Below are positions 17,815-26,627 of a stretch of DNA of 64,000 nucleotides, one piece after another; the first letter of the stretch is position 1; the number at the start of each line of letters is the position of its first letter. The position numbers and the translations under genes were made by a program. The stretch is taken from assembly GCA_029916745.1 (NCBI GenBank), contig JARXWK010000008.1, forward strand, positions 1 through 64,000, given 5' to 3'. This DNA comes from Dysgonomonadaceae bacterium PH5-43. Its GTDB lineage: Bacteria > Bacteroidota > Bacteroidia > Bacteroidales > Azobacteroidaceae. The notes beneath the pieces are model-generated. The model was not told where the DNA came from and did no database searches. It saw only the letters and a program-made list of their open reading frames with translations.

Positions 17815-20800
17815 ATGAACAAAAAAAGACTTTTTGAAAAACGAAAGCAACATACATTGCGGAGCTTAGTGCTACTTGCAATATGTTGTTTGGCTTTAAT
17901 AAGCACTAATGAGGTAAAGGCAGATGTTGCACTTTACGTTAATGCTGCAAGATCTGGCACTGGAGCAAACGCTGGAACATCGTGGGCTACAGCTTACAAA
18001 AGTTTAGCTGAAGCTGTAGAGATTGCCCATACAACAAGAAAAGATGTTACGCATATTTTAGTAGCAAAAGGCACATATATGCCTGGTGATACTCACCATT
18101 ATTTTGGCATAATACCTGGGGTGCCTGGTAATATAGATGGAGCTGGTCTAGTTTCTGTAAAGTATTTCGCAGATCAACTTTATGCTAACCCTAGCACTTA
18201 TGTAGCCTCAAGCGACACAGCCAATGTTATAAAAACTGTATTACCAAGTTTTTATTTCAGACGCGATCTTGTTGTATTAGGTGGATACGCTAGCAATGTT
18301 TCAGATCATAGTACTGATGCAGCTACTAATGCAAAGTATTTCATCAAAAATTACACACGAGATATAAGTGAAGGTGCGACTATTCTAAAAGGAAAACCAG
18401 CTGTTAAGGTAGGTAACGCAGGTTATGCTGGAACTTTACATGTTGTATTAATAGCCAATGTGTCTGACAAATTTCAGCTTGATGGTTTTACTATAAAAGA
18501 AAGTTCTGGTAATTCTCTAGGAAACTCAACAGCAAGTAGAAGATTATACATAAATGGTATCAAGAGCACAGTAAAGGGTAACCTTAGGGTAATATCCCAT
18601 CTTTGTGGTGGTGGAATATACAATCATAATGCCAAACTTCATATCAAAAACACATACATAACAGATAATACGGTATCCGGTGCTGGTGCAGGTATATACA
18701 ATACCGAAGAATCTTCAATAACATTAACCAATGTTCATATTAACAGAAACACATCCAATGGTAACGGTAAAACTGAAAACGGTAATGGTGCAGATTCTGG
18801 ATCTAACGGTAGCGGAATGTGTAATTACAGAGGTTCTTCAGCTACATTAAACCATGTATATTTTTCTGAAAATACAGGTACGTATGTTATAAAACTTGAC
18901 ATTACACAAGAACATAATTTAAATGAAATGGAGATTCTAGAAATATCCAAGCCATCTTCATCAGTTTTCAACTATGTAACCATAGAAAATAATAATGGTT
19001 CAGCAATATACGTAGGTGCTAAAAACTCGCTTACAATCAACGATACTGAATGTAAAATACAAAATAATTTTGATGGCATTTCGAATGCAGGAGGAATTGT
19101 AAAAGCGACTGGACTAGAGATAACTAACCATGAAACAGCTGTAAACAATAGTGAAGGTCAGTATTTAGTAGACGTAGCGGGCACTTCAACTTATACGTAC
19201 ATAGATGGAGATATGACTCTGACCAATGTAAAGATAAAAAAATTTACGACCTTAGGAGTTCACAATTACAGCACCAATGGGAATCCTTCATCCAAGACTG
19301 GGTGGTTGAAAATGAAAGATGTGAGCATAACTGAAGGTAGAATAAATAGAACCTCTAGTACCGCTTCAACCATCTATGGACTTGGACTTCAAAATTCAGG
19401 AGGAAAAGCTGAACTAATTGGAGGATATATAAGCAATAATACAATCCTAACCAATTATTCTAATATGATTAAAATCTTTGGGGTAGGAGTTTGCAATCGC
19501 AATGCAGGATCATTAACTATGACCAATGTAACTATATCCAACAACACTGGTTCTGCTGTTAATTCCAGCAAATCAGCGACCTACGCTTTGGGTGGAGGAT
19601 TGTGTAATATTGATGAAAATACTAAATTAAATTTGATTAATGTAGCTATAATAGACAATGCGATTTCAATAAACAATACCTTTACTGGCACAGACACACC
19701 TGGATACTTTTGGGCTTTAGGAGGAGGATTTTACAATAATGCCTATGGGGAGCCAGCTACTCTAACATTAACCAATGTGACTATAGCGGGGAATACAGTT
19801 CAGGGATCTCTTAGTCGTCCAGATGATACAACTAATAAAAAACCTAAAGAATATAGGTTTTTAGTTGACGGAGCTGGATTTTGCAATCACAGTAATCTTG
19901 GTGTTAGTGGTGGACAAACAGCTATAATACCCACTGTTAATAACTCGCTTATAACACTAAATAAAAATCTAAGAAACACTACTACTCCTCATAGTAATGT
20001 ATCTGCATTTCAAGGAATTGGCAATGTAACAACGTCAGGTTCGTCAGGGATAACACCAACAACTGTTAACTACAAATACACTTTAGTTGGAGAAGCTACA
20101 TTGGTTGCAAATAACATCATAGCCAACTCAAGTAATAAAATTATGTTTAAAGATGCTGACAATGGTGATTACGACCTAATATATAACTCAAATAAAAATA
20201 CATATCCAGCTGTTAACACAGGGCTAAATTCTTTGAACTCCACAACTTCAGATCTTAATTATAAAAACCGTGTATGGGATCGCACAATCGACTTAGGTGC
20301 GTACGAAGCTGTTGGTAAATTTAAATGGAAAGGTAACGGAAATCCCAACAATCCGAGTATCAAAAACTTGTGGTCTATTGATGAAAACTGGGTATATATA
20401 GATAACGACAATTTGACACCTGGAGTTGCTCCTACTCCAGCAGATACTGATATAGAAGTTGAATACCACGATGAAGCTATAGACCTACATGTAGACAACA
20501 TATTCAATAGTGTAAAATATATACAACCTGGTGAAAGCAAAAATGCAGGCTTGGTTGTTCTTCCTGGTGCTGCAATTACAGTAGCCCAATGGGACAAAGA
20601 CTATAATGTGACAACTAAAGACGGTAAAGTAACCATAAAAACCAACGACTACAACTCGAGTGAAGATAAACCAAACGGTGCTTTAATAGTACCAAATGGT
20701 ACAGAATTATATGCAAATGTAGAGTTTAAGCATAAAGCAGCAAGTGCAGATACTGTTACCAAAATAAATACAATGACATGGCAGTATTTTGGCATTCCCG

Positions 20801-22044
20801 TAAAGGGAAATGAAACTAATGATGAATATTCAGCCGGCAATTTTGAAGGTTTTTATGTTAGACAATACAAAGAAGCAATGTGGGACGCAACGTATTGGTG
20901 GAAAATGCTTGGTTATTATGACAAAATGCGATACGATCGTGGATATGAAATAGGAGTAAAAGATAAAAATAAAAAAGTGCTTACATTCTCTGGAAAGCTC
21001 ATTACCAATGATGTAACCATCACAAATTTAACATATACTCCAAATAAAGCTTATACAGGACAGCATGTAATAACTAATCCTTTTACTGCGGCTCTAAACA
21101 TAAATGAAATCAAACATACACAAATGGATGGAAGTGTATATTTATTCCATACTGGTTCTAATGTTCTTTGGAAAGAAGCAGAATTAGATGGAGTAACTGG
21201 TGCTGGAGCTGGACAGTACATATCAGTACCAATAGCTAAAGCGGGAACTGGTGGTATTCCTGGCACTATTGCCTCTATGCAAGGTTTTGTAATGAAAAGA
21301 GGCACAACAACAGGAGCTAATGGAACGGTAACATTAAAATATCCTGATGTGGCTAAGAACACATTTATGCGTTCACATGTTGAAACTCCAGAAACGGTAT
21401 ACACATCTATAATACTTTCAAACAACGATACCATAAGAGATCGTATTTGGTTATTTACCGACAAAGAAGCTACACATGGTTATGACATTGGTCACGATGG
21501 ATACAAAATGTTTGGAGCTGCTAAACTTGCACAGTTCTATGTAAAAGAACTTGATGGTTCGGACTACCAAGTAAATACAGTTCCAAATATCGACAGCACT
21601 GCTATATGGTTCAAAGCAGAAGAAGGCATATCGGAATATACTCTTAAATTCAAACACGAAAACATCGATGATGTGTACGAAAACATTTATCTGTTAGACT
21701 TACAAACAGGCATAACAACAGATATTACAGCAGAAGGTTCGACATACAGCTTTACAGCTACAAACGAGACTGAAGCTGAAAAACGTTTCGTTATCAGTGT
21801 TAAGAAAGATTTAACAGGATTGCTTGAAATAAATCAATCAGGGTCGGATATGTTTTTACAAAACAATCACGCAACCGATGGAATAATCACAGTGCACAAC
21901 CTTTGGGGACAAAAGATTATGACTCGTACATTCCCTGCATTCAGCAGCACTACCCTTTCTGAAGATGATCTACCAAAAGGTGTGTATATCTTAAGTATAG
22001 AAGTAGAAGATGAAAAGTTAAGCAAAAAAGTGATTATAAAATAA
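17815..22044 (+). CDS. Giant T9SS-secreted beta-helix surface protein (1409 aa)
   Basis: This is a predicted exported cell-surface protein. The signal peptide ends near residue 37 (EVKAD). YVNAARSGTG, SWATAYKSLAEA and ILVAKGTYMPG are the usual opening of a right-handed parallel beta-helix, and repeated units such as LTLTNVTIAGNT continue to about residue 820. From about residue 850 (LWSIDENW) comes a C-terminal region whose order of motifs resembles that of the 1904-aa protein: an N/W-rich start, a TNPFTAAL/GNPFMADL block, then IYLLDLQTG. A type A T9SS sorting domain (VHNLWGQKI, LPKGVYILSIE, KKVIIK) ends the protein. A small tail-bearing protein follows 32 nt later. The function is unknown; an adhesin or polysaccharide-binding role is possible. 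Confidence 0.88.
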   Translation: MNKKRLFEKRKQHTLRSLVLLAICCLALISTNEVKADVALYVNAARSGTGANAGTSWATAYKSLAEAVEIAHTTRKDVTHILVAKGTYMPGDTHHYFGIIPGVPGNIDGAGLVSVKYFADQLYANPSTYVASSDTANVIKTVLPSFYFRRDLVVLGGYASNVSDHSTDAATNAKYFIKNYTRDISEGATILKGKPAVKVGNAGYAGTLHVVLIANVSDKFQLDGFTIKESSGNSLGNSTASRRLYINGIKSTVKGNLRVISHLCGGGIYNHNAKLHIKNTYITDNTVSGAGAGIYNTEESSITLTNVHINRNTSNGNGKTENGNGADSGSNGSGMCNYRGSSATLNHVYFSENTGTYVIKLDITQEHNLNEMEILEISKPSSSVFNYVTIENNNGSAIYVGAKNSLTINDTECKIQNNFDGISNAGGIVKATGLEITNHETAVNNSEGQYLVDVAGTSTYTYIDGDMTLTNVKIKKFTTLGVHNYSTNGNPSSKTGWLKMKDVSITEGRINRTSSTASTIYGLGLQNSGGKAELIGGYISNNTILTNYSNMIKIFGVGVCNRNAGSLTMTNVTISNNTGSAVNSSKSATYALGGGLCNIDENTKLNLINVAIIDNAISINNTFTGTDTPGYFWALGGGFYNNAYGEPATLTLTNVTIAGNTVQGSLSRPDDTTNKKPKEYRFLVDGAGFCNHSNLGVSGGQTAIIPTVNNSLITLNKNLRNTTTPHSNVSAFQGIGNVTTSGSSGITPTTVNYKYTLVGEATLVANNIIANSSNKIMFKDADNGDYDLIYNSNKNTYPAVNTGLNSLNSTTSDLNYKNRVWDRTIDLGAYEAVGKFKWKGNGNPNNPSIKNLWSIDENWVYIDNDNLTPGVAPTPADTDIEVEYHDEAIDLHVDNIFNSVKYIQPGESKNAGLVVLPGAAITVAQWDKDYNVTTKDGKVTIKTNDYNSSEDKPNGALIVPNGTELYANVEFKHKAASADTVTKINTMTWQYFGIPVKGNETNDEYSAGNFEGFYVRQYKEAMWDATYWWKMLGYYDKMRYDRGYEIGVKDKNKKVLTFSGKLITNDVTITNLTYTPNKAYTGQHVITNPFTAALNINEIKHTQMDGSVYLFHTGSNVLWKEAELDGVTGAGAGQYISVPIAKAGTGGIPGTIASMQGFVMKRGTTTGANGTVTLKYPDVAKNTFMRSHVETPETVYTSIILSNNDTIRDRIWLFTDKEATHGYDIGHDGYKMFGAAKLAQFYVKELDGSDYQVNTVPNIDSTAIWFKAEEGISEYTLKFKHENIDDVYENIYLLDLQTGITTDITAEGSTYSFTATNETEAEKRFVISVKKDLTGLLEINQSGSDMFLQNNHATDGIITVHNLWGQKIMTRTFPAFSSTTLSEDDLPKGVYILSIEVEDEKLSKKVIIK

Positions 22045-22076
22045 TTAAGAAACGAAACACATCAGAAAGATAAAAG

Positions 22077-22436
22077 ATGAAAAAAATAATAGTTTTATTA
22101 CTAAGTGTAGTTGTTATAGGAGCAGGCGTTAAAGCAAATGCATTTTCAGATAATGGTACATTTACGGATATGAATACTCAGGTTACTCCTTATAGTTCTA
22201 TGCCTTCTAATAGTTCTGTAAACTCAGAACTTCAGAATCTACCTGCAGGAGTATTCGGTAGCAGTATGAGAAATGTAGCAACAATGAACAATCTTGACCC
22301 TGGAGATCCAATTCCTGGAGATCTTGGTGACCCAATAACCCCAATATCAGATGGTATAGGTTTATTGCTTACTTTAGGATTGGTGTATGTACTTTTTATT
22401 GCGAGCAAGCGAGCAAGCGAGCAAGCTCGCAGCTAA
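22077..22436 (+). CDS. Small protein with exosortase-type C-terminal tail (119 aa)
   Basis: This protein has a signal peptide (ending near KANA), a Ser/Asn-rich middle, a Pro/Gly/Asp-rich linker (DPGDPIPGDLGDPITP), the motif PISDG, a hydrophobic segment of about 16 residues and a basic end. It is the second instance of the layout found at 6280; aligned, both read P-G-x-P, G, P-x-P-[V/I]-x-D-G, hydrophobic, K-R. It follows a giant T9SS cargo gene, and the exosortase-like gene is about 480 nt downstream. The last codons (ASKRASEQARS and the stop) are encoded by repeat R1 sequence (GCGAGCAAGC units), so the tail has been rewritten by the repeat but stays basic. No function is known for the mature part. 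Confidence 0.75.
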   Translation: MKKIIVLLLSVVVIGAGVKANAFSDNGTFTDMNTQVTPYSSMPSNSSVNSELQNLPAGVFGSSMRNVATMNNLDPGDPIPGDLGDPITPISDGIGLLLTLGLVYVLFIASKRASEQARS

Positions 22437-22496
22437 AAGCTAAAAACTAAAAGCTAAAAGTTGGCGCGAAGCGCAGAAAGTCGCAATGCGACGTAG
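22401..22496 (-). repeat. R1 repeat fragment overlapping the 22077 gene end
   Basis: Minus-oriented R1 tail: GCGAGCAAGC units, AGCTCGCAG, stutter units of AAAAACTAAAAG type, TTGGCGCGAAGCG and TCGCAATGCGACGTAG. It encodes the C-terminal tail of the small protein. Confidence 0.7.
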
Positions 22497-22534
22497 AAAA
22501 AGAGAGATTCACAAATGTGAGTCTCTCTTTTTTT
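22497..22534 (+). terminator. Terminator of the second cassette
   Basis: AAAAAGAGAGATTCAC pairs with GTGAGTCTCTCTTTTTT around a 4-nt loop and ends in T7. It closes the transcript of the 1409-aa protein gene and its small partner. Confidence 0.85.
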
Positions 22535-22584
22535 GAACTAAGAGCTAAGAGTGAAGAACTAAGAACGGCGCAACGCGGCACATA

Positions 22585-22848
22585 CATTAACAACCGTAGG
22601 CAACGCTTCGCTCGCCGTACGGCTATGCAAATCCTACCCCTTTGGGGTCAGTGGTAGCCCGAATGGGCTATATATCCATAACCTTGGGTGAGCGTAGCGT
22701 TACCTAAGGTTGTTGTGGCGTGCTGCCTTTCTATTACACGAGACGCGGCACGCCACGTCTCTACGACGCATCGCGAGTTTACCGCTTTGTGCTAACTTTT
22801 AGTTTTTAGCTTTTAGTTCTTAGTTCTTAGTTTTTATCTTTTCCTCCC
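22585..22848 (+). repeat. Complete R1 interspersed repeat, copy g
   Basis: This copy is nearly identical over about 240 bp to the one at 17191-17500, including the CTCGCCGTACGGCTATGC leader, the AACCTTGGG/CCTAAGGTT hairpin, GAGACG-N10-CGTCTC and the CGCTTTGTGCTAAC block. It lies between the second cassette and the exosortase gene. Confidence 0.8.
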
Positions 22849-22878
22849 CAACTCTCTTATAAATAGAATATTTTTCCG

Positions 22879-22886
22879 TAAATTTG
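22879..22886 (+). promoter_or_regulatory. -7 promoter box of the exosortase operon
   Basis: TAAATTTG matches TAnnTTTG and lies 28 nt before the ATG at 22914. It rules out the upstream TTG at 22884 as a start. No TTTG is seen at the proper distance. Confidence 0.5.
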
Positions 22887-22913
22887 TCTTGTCTAACTCA
22901 AAAAACACGGTAT

Positions 22914-23555
22914 ATGAATCGAAAAACGACAATGATATGGGACACGTTAACTCCCTTTAAGAGTATTATATACTTTACAATACTGCTATTCTTTTTTCAC
23001 TTTAGCTGGAAAATACTTATTGATGGAGACATAGAAGACGATTTTATCTTGTTCTTAGGAAAAGATATAACACCCGATTGGATATACAGTGTACAAGTAT
23101 GGTTTACTAATGCTGCCGCTTGGTTTATTCGTCTTTTCCCTAACACCGACAACTTAGTGGTTAATGGTAATGTTTTGTCTTATACCGACGGATTGATAGG
23201 AACTCGTATAATTTGGGGCTGTACGGGCATAAAGCAAATGACTATTTTTGTGGGAATTATGATATTCTACAGATGTTTTACTCTCGAGAAAGACCGTTAC
23301 TCAATAGATAAATACAAGTTCAAATTCTTACCTTATTGGAACAAACTTTGGTATATACCTCTCGGTTGTATTATTCTTACTTTGTATAACATTGTTCGCA
23401 TAGGCTCAATATCTCTTCTAATAAGATATAACCCCGACATCTTCGACTCTTTGCACGATGGTGTATTCCGAATTATTTATTACACTATAATATTTCTGTT
23501 GTGGGTGATATGGGAAGAAGTTTTTGTAATTAGAAAATCAAGAAAAAAGATATGA
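22914..23555 (+). CDS. Exosortase/archaeosortase-family transpeptidase
   Basis: This is an integral membrane cysteine enzyme of the family that cuts C-terminal sorting signals on the outer face of the inner membrane. From the ATG at 22914 it has 213 aa and about five or six hydrophobic segments. The three expected active residues are present in order: Cys103 in WGCTGIKQ, Arg162 in NIVRIGS and His181 in LHDGVF. A basic cytoplasmic stretch lies at about 125-145. It overlaps the next gene by 4 nt. The likely substrates in this window are the small proteins at 6280 and 22077, because they carry a motif-hydrophobic-basic tail. The exact Xrt subtype cannot be named from sequence reading. Confidence 0.8.
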   Translation: MNRKTTMIWDTLTPFKSIIYFTILLFFFHFSWKILIDGDIEDDFILFLGKDITPDWIYSVQVWFTNAAAWFIRLFPNTDNLVVNGNVLSYTDGLIGTRIIWGCTGIKQMTIFVGIMIFYRCFTLEKDRYSIDKYKFKFLPYWNKLWYIPLGCIILTLYNIVRIGSISLLIRYNPDIFDSLHDGVFRIIYYTIIFLLWVIWEEVFVIRKSRKKI

Positions 23556-25330
23556 AAGTCGTAGATAAAATTAAGGCATTTAGAGAATCTCTAAATACCG
23601 AAAACATACAAGCGTTTATAGTACCGAGTACCGACCCACATATTGGAGAGTATATTCCAGAGCATTGGGAGTCTCGTAAATGGCTTTCGGGATTTACTGG
23701 CTCGGCTGGCACCTTAGTTATTACATTAAACGATGCAGCTTTGTGGACCGACTCTCGTTATTTTCTTCAAGCCGAAGAACAATTACAAGGCTCTGACATA
23801 CAACTAATGAAGATGGGATTAGCAAATACTCCCGACATTAAAGATTGGATTAAAACACAACTCAATGTTGGCGAAACGGTTGCTTTCGATGGCTCTGTTT
23901 ACTCCGCTTCTGACGCTACGGCTTTAATCGGATTCTTTAATGAAGAAGGAATAGATGTAAGAACAGATTTTGATCCGTTTTATATATGGAACAATCGCCC
24001 AGCTATTCCAGAAAACAAAGCTTTTATTATTCCTAAAAGTTTTACTGGAGAAAGCACTAAAAGTAAAATAGCACGAGTGTTATCGGAATTAAAAAAAGTA
24101 AACTGCAACACTACCCTACTGGCTTCCCTCGATACAATTGCTTGGCTTTGCAACTTAAGAGGCAACGATATTAATTACAATCCGGTTGCTGTTAGCTATG
24201 CTATTGTTTCGGAAAAAGAAACTGTTTTGTTTATCAATCCTAAAAAACTAACTACAGAGGTTGTTGACTATCTCAACAACGAGGGTGTTATAATTGCAGA
24301 ATACGAAAAAGTGTTTTCTTATGTAAAAAAGTTGTCGAAACACAACAAAGTACTGCTAACTCCTAATAAAATAAATTATCATCTATACTCGTCTATCCCT
24401 TCGGAGTGTAACATCGTAAAGTGTGATGTTAACCCCGTAGACTATCTCAAAGCAATAAAAAACCAAACTGAAATAGATGGTTTTAAGAATGCTATGATTA
24501 AAGACGGTGTAGCTCTAACTAAGTTTTTTATTTGGTTAGAAAAACAACTTGCTTCAGGAAATAAAGTTACCGAACTTGACGTAAGCGACAAACTGAAAGA
24601 GTTTAGAAGTGAACAAAAACTATTCTTCTGCGAAAGCTTTACTACAATAGCTGGTTATGCAGAACATGGAGCTATTGTTCATTACTCAGCATCTACAGAA
24701 AGCAATGCAACCATACTCCCTAAGGGCATTCTGCTTATAGATTCTGGCGCTCAGTATTTTGATGGAACTACCGACATTACTCGCACTATAGCCGTGGGAG
24801 ATGTTACAGACGAGATGAAAAAAGATTTTACTAATGTTCTTAAAGGAAATATTCAGCTATCGAAGGCTATATTCCCAAAGGGAACTGTTGGTATGCAATT
24901 AGACATATTGGCTCGTCAGTTTATTTGGGAAGAAAGTCAAAACTTTTTACACGGCACCGGACACGGCATAGGGCATTTCCTTAATGTGCACGAAGGGCCA
25001 CAAAGTATTAGAATGAACTTCAACCCGGTTGCTATGGAACCAGGAATGGTAACCTCTAACGAACCCGGACTTTACAAAACTGGCAAATATGGTATAAGAA
25101 TAGAAAATCTTATTCTTACCATACCCCACAAAACCACTGAGTTTGGAGAGTTTTATGCTTTCGAAACATTAACTCTTTGTCCGATTGACAGAAAACTGAT
25201 AAACTGGACTCTTTTAACCGAAGAAGAAATGCAATGGTTAAACAATTATCATAATATGGTGTATGATAAACTAAGCCCTTTCTTATCTGATGAAGAAAAA
25301 GTTTGGCTCGAAAAATCTATAAATCAATAA
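23552..25330 (+). CDS. Xaa-Pro aminopeptidase (M24B)
   Basis: This is a cytoplasmic metallopeptidase that removes an N-terminal residue preceding proline. Two N-terminal creatinase-like domains (from DPHIGEY and WTDSRYF) precede the pita-bread catalytic domain. The metal ligands appear in order: DGTTDITRT (about 403-411), GTGHGIGHF (His, about 466), NEPG (Glu, about 502) and RIENL (Glu, about 515). The length of 592 aa fits the long AMPP form. Its ATG overlaps the exosortase stop as ATGA, so the two are translationally coupled. No signal peptide is seen, so a direct role in tail processing outside the membrane is unlikely. Confidence 0.93.
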   Translation: MKVVDKIKAFRESLNTENIQAFIVPSTDPHIGEYIPEHWESRKWLSGFTGSAGTLVITLNDAALWTDSRYFLQAEEQLQGSDIQLMKMGLANTPDIKDWIKTQLNVGETVAFDGSVYSASDATALIGFFNEEGIDVRTDFDPFYIWNNRPAIPENKAFIIPKSFTGESTKSKIARVLSELKKVNCNTTLLASLDTIAWLCNLRGNDINYNPVAVSYAIVSEKETVLFINPKKLTTEVVDYLNNEGVIIAEYEKVFSYVKKLSKHNKVLLTPNKINYHLYSSIPSECNIVKCDVNPVDYLKAIKNQTEIDGFKNAMIKDGVALTKFFIWLEKQLASGNKVTELDVSDKLKEFRSEQKLFFCESFTTIAGYAEHGAIVHYSASTESNATILPKGILLIDSGAQYFDGTTDITRTIAVGDVTDEMKKDFTNVLKGNIQLSKAIFPKGTVGMQLDILARQFIWEESQNFLHGTGHGIGHFLNVHEGPQSIRMNFNPVAMEPGMVTSNEPGLYKTGKYGIRIENLILTIPHKTTEFGEFYAFETLTLCPIDRKLINWTLLTEEEMQWLNNYHNMVYDKLSPFLSDEEKVWLEKSINQ

Positions 25331-25336
25331 AATCAT

Positions 25337-25344
25337 TATATTTG
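25337..25344 (+). promoter_or_regulatory. -7 promoter box of the 25370 gene
   Basis: TATATTTG matches TAnnTTTG 25 nt before the start codon. No clear TTTG lies 19-21 nt upstream. Confidence 0.5.
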
Positions 25345-25369
25345 TACTTCTAATTAATTTAAATAAGAA

Positions 25370-26581
25370 ATGTCGAAGATACTTATTATTGGTGCCGGAG
25401 GTGTAGGCACAGTTGTAGCACACAAAGTTGCTCAAAATCATAAAATATTTGGAGAGATTATGCTTGCAAGTCGTACTAAAGCTAAGTGTGATGCTATTGC
25501 CGAAGCCATTGGTACTAAATATGGTAACAAAAAACTACAGACTGCTAAAGTTGATGCTGATAATGTTGCCGAACTTGTTACTTTGTTTAACGACTTCAAA
25601 CCTGAGTTAGTAATTAATGTAGCTCTACCCTACCAAGACTTAACCATTATGGACGCTTGTCTTGAAGCTGGTGTTAACTACTTAGACACTGCAAACTACG
25701 AACCAAAAGACGAAGCCAAATTTGAATACAAATGGCAATGGGCTTATCAAAACAAATTCAAAGAGGCTGGCTTAACCGCTATCTTAGGCTGTGGCTTCGA
25801 CCCTGGTGTTACAAGTGTATTCACGGCTTATGCTGCTAAGCATTATTTCAGCAAAATGGAATACCTTGATATTGTTGACTGTAATGCAGGTGACCACGGT
25901 AAGGCTTTCGCTACTAACTTTAATCCTGAAATAAATATTAGAGAAGTAAGTCAGAAAGGTAAATACTGGGAAAATGGACAGTGGGTTTATACCGAACCAC
26001 ACGAAATTCATCAACCTTTGAATTATCCTAATATTGGTCCGAAAGAATCGTATGTTATCTATCACGAAGAATTAGAATCGTTGGTTAAGAACTTCCCTAC
26101 CCTTAAGCGTGCTCGCTTTTGGATGACTTTCGGTCAGGAATATTTAACTCACTTAAGAGTTATACAAAATATAGGTATGGCACGCATCGACCCTGTTATA
26201 TATAATGGAGTAGAAATTGTTCCTATACAATTCTTAAAAGCTGTGCTTCCAGATCCAGGAGAACTTGGAGAAAACTATGTTGGAGAAACAAGTATAGGTT
26301 GTCGCATCAAAGGTTTAGATAAAGAAGGAAAAGAACTCACCTATTATATATACAACAATGCAAGTCATCAGGAAGCTTATAAAGAAACAGGAACTCAAGC
26401 TGTAAGCTACACAACAGGAGTGCCTGCTATGATAGGAGCAATGATGTTTATGAAAGGGTTATGGAAAAAACCAGGTGTATTTAATGTTGAAGAGTTTGAT
26501 CCTGATCCATTTTTAGAACAACTAAACATTCAAGGACTACCTTGGAATGAAATCTTCAACGAAGACTTAGAAGTTAATTAA
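25370..26581 (+). CDS. Carboxynorspermidine dehydrogenase-like protein
   Basis: This protein belongs to the saccharopine dehydrogenase superfamily. The N terminus has the Rossmann motif IGAGGVGTVVA, followed by NVALPYQDL and CGFDPGVTSVF. The 403-aa length and the DPGVTSVFTAYAAKHYF block match carboxynorspermidine (carboxyspermidine) synthases. These condense a diamine with aspartate semialdehyde in the alternative spermidine pathway of gut Bacteroidales. The partner decarboxylase is not in this window. It has its own promoter box and is followed 46 nt later by recA. Confidence 0.85.
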   Translation: MSKILIIGAGGVGTVVAHKVAQNHKIFGEIMLASRTKAKCDAIAEAIGTKYGNKKLQTAKVDADNVAELVTLFNDFKPELVINVALPYQDLTIMDACLEAGVNYLDTANYEPKDEAKFEYKWQWAYQNKFKEAGLTAILGCGFDPGVTSVFTAYAAKHYFSKMEYLDIVDCNAGDHGKAFATNFNPEINIREVSQKGKYWENGQWVYTEPHEIHQPLNYPNIGPKESYVIYHEELESLVKNFPTLKRARFWMTFGQEYLTHLRVIQNIGMARIDPVIYNGVEIVPIQFLKAVLPDPGELGENYVGETSIGCRIKGLDKEGKELTYYIYNNASHQEAYKETGTQAVSYTTGVPAMIGAMMFMKGLWKKPGVFNVEEFDPDPFLEQLNIQGLPWNEIFNEDLEVN

Positions 26582-26627
26582 CTATTCGGTATTTTACAAA
26601 ACCATTTAATAAAAATAATTACAAACA

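Noticed and set aside
22884-22913. Upstream TTG start of the exosortase at 22884
   Set aside because: It falls inside the TAAATTTG promoter box; the ATG at 22914 leaves a normal leader and a clean first membrane segment.
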